This document shows, piece by piece, positions 5,342 through 6,186 of a DNA stretch of 6,186 nucleotides (the stretch's first letter is position 1; each line of letters starts with the position of its first letter). The translations under genes and the position numbers were made by a program. The DNA is from Frankiaceae bacterium (lineage in GTDB: Bacteria > Actinomycetota > Actinomycetes > JAVEEB01). The notes under the pieces were generated by a model, which was not told the origin of the DNA, did no database searches, and was given only the letters and a program-made list of their open reading frames with translations. Where the stretch lies: NCBI GenBank assembly GCA_030840665.1, contig JAVEEB010000026.1:1-6186 (forward strand), in the 5' to 3' direction.

Positions 5342-6186
5342 TCAGCCGCCGACCGCGATTTCGGCCTCCGCTGTCGCGTCCCCGGGCGTCCGCCTCAGCT
5401 CCGCGAGAACGACGGTCGTCACGGCCACCATCGGGACCGCGAGGAACGCGCCGGGGATGCCACCGACGATCCCGCCCACCGCCACGCTGCCCGCGATGAC
5501 GATCGGGTGCAGGTTGAGGACGCGGCCGAGGATCAACGGCTGCAGCACGTGCCCCTCGACCTGCTGGATGAGGACGCACGCCGCGATGATCAAGATCGCG
5601 TCCGTCGGACTCCCGTTGGCGAGCGCGACGAGCGCGCTGACAGCGCCCGCGGTGATCGGCCCGACCAGGGGGATCAATGACCCGATGAACGTGATGACGA
5701 CCAGCGGGCCGACGAGCGGGATCCCGATCACGAGCAACGCGACACCGGTCGCCAGAGCGTCGAAGGCCGCCACCGTCGCCACCCCGCGCATGTACCGCGA
5801 GGCCGTGAACCAGGCGCGCTCGAGGGCCGGCCGCACCTGCGGGCGGTGGTGGGCGCCGAACACCCGCATCGCGGTCTCGCCGAGCCGCGCGCCGTCCTTG
5901 GTGACGAAGAAGGTGAAGAAGACCGTGAGGAGGCTCATCACGACGAGTTCCGCTGCGGTCACCGCTCCGTGCAGGGCCTTGGCCCCGACGCCGTTGCCGG
6001 AGGCCCGCGCACTGTCGTAGGCCGCCTTCGCGTCAAAGTTGAAATGGGACTTGAGGTAGCTGTCGACGTGATCCCAGCCATCGCTCAGGCGCGGCCCCAG
6101 GTCATTGAGTTGCGCGTAGAACGAGTGGCCGGCGAAGGTGAGCAGCCCCACGAAAATCGCGACGCAACCGAGCACGACCGCCGCCG
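5342..6186 (-). CDS. AI-2E/PerM-family transporter, 5' end cut by window edge
   Basis: The last 281 codons of a polytopic membrane protein whose frame runs open through the right edge; its true start is outside. The family (PF01594, formerly UPF0118; TqsA, PerM, YdiK) is about 350-400 residues long, so roughly 70-120 residues are missing. Visible are a membrane helix at the edge, an extracytoplasmic amphipathic stretch (around SDGWDHVDSYLKSHFNF), a helix pair ending FFVTKDGARL, and the family's C-terminal core. That core includes GIPLVGPLVVITFIGSLIPLVGP and ILGRVLNLHPIVIAGSVAVGG...GIPGAFLAVPMVAV, the classical P-x-(I/L)-x-G....HP signature. Substrates in the family vary (quorum signal AI-2, Na+/H+ antiport), and assignment to AI-2 would be unsafe. 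The C-terminal tail is short and acidic. It is followed, after 48 nt, by the small prohead-protease-like gene and then folD, probably in one transcription unit. Confidence 0.92.
   Translation of the reverse strand, partial: AAVVLGCVAIFVGLLTFAGHSFYAQLNDLGPRLSDGWDHVDSYLKSHFNFDAKAAYDSARASGNGVGAKALHGAVTAAELVVMSLLTVFFTFFVTKDGARLGETAMRVFGAHHRPQVRPALERAWFTASRYMRGVATVAAFDALATGVALLVIGIPLVGPLVVITFIGSLIPLVGPITAGAVSALVALANGSPTDAILIIAACVLIQQVEGHVLQPLILGRVLNLHPIVIAGSVAVGGIVGGIPGAFLAVPMVAVTTVVLAELRRTPGDATAEAEIAVGG

Noticed and set aside
4235..5680. A 481-codon open frame on the plus strand across folD, the small gene and part of the AI-2E-family gene
   Set aside because: Its translation is Arg/Asp/His/Val-rich without any recognisable domain, it lies opposite three well-supported genes, and long antisense frames are expected in GC-rich DNA.
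4925..6186. A prophage remnant around the prohead-protease-like gene
   Set aside because: Both neighbours are ordinary chromosomal genes, and no integrase, attachment repeat, terminase, portal or tail gene is visible.
1..6186. tRNA, rRNA, CRISPR arrays, insertion sequences, riboswitches
   Set aside because: No cloverleaf with a T-arm consensus, spaced direct repeats, transposase motif or long inverted repeats were seen on either strand.

Overview
The window is GC-rich and densely coded, with a strong bias to G or C in third codon positions. Its gene content (folD, a DUF3017-type membrane protein, an FHA regulator, a sugar-binding lipoprotein with a LacI-type operator) suggests a high-GC actinobacterium. 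The genus cannot be fixed from the sequence. There is no tRNA, rRNA, CRISPR array, insertion sequence or integrase.

Layout, left to right. (1) Positions 1-1395, minus strand: a sugar-type ABC transporter substrate-binding lipoprotein, cut by the left edge a few residues before its expected C-terminus. Its 200-bp upstream region carries two adjacent LacI-family-like operator dyads (1523-1554), so it is probably the first gene of a sugar-repressed uptake operon whose permease genes would lie beyond the edge. (2) 1596-1913, minus: a three-helix membrane protein of the DUF3017 type. (3) 2089-2703, plus: a one-piece FHA plus helix-turn-helix regulator, divergent from (2). (4) 2803-4011, plus: an MFS permease of unknown substrate, 99 bp downstream of the regulator. 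(5) 4037-4903, minus: FolD, convergent with the MFS gene. (6) 4925-5293, minus: a 122-residue protein resembling a segment found in tailed-phage prohead-protease proteins, but standing alone. (7) 5342-6186, minus: an AI-2E/PerM-family membrane protein, cut at its N-terminus by the right edge.

The three rightmost genes run in one direction with gaps of 21 and 48 bp and probably form a transcription unit ending with folD. In many actinobacteria folD is directly followed by the DUF3017 gene. Here both keep the same orientation but are separated by the opposite-strand FHA regulator and MFS pair, as if that pair had been inserted between them. The most interesting items are this FHA-HTH/MFS pair, the stand-alone phage-like small protein in a housekeeping gene cluster, and the double operator before the sugar-binding gene. 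I see no clear evidence of a wholly new multi-gene system.
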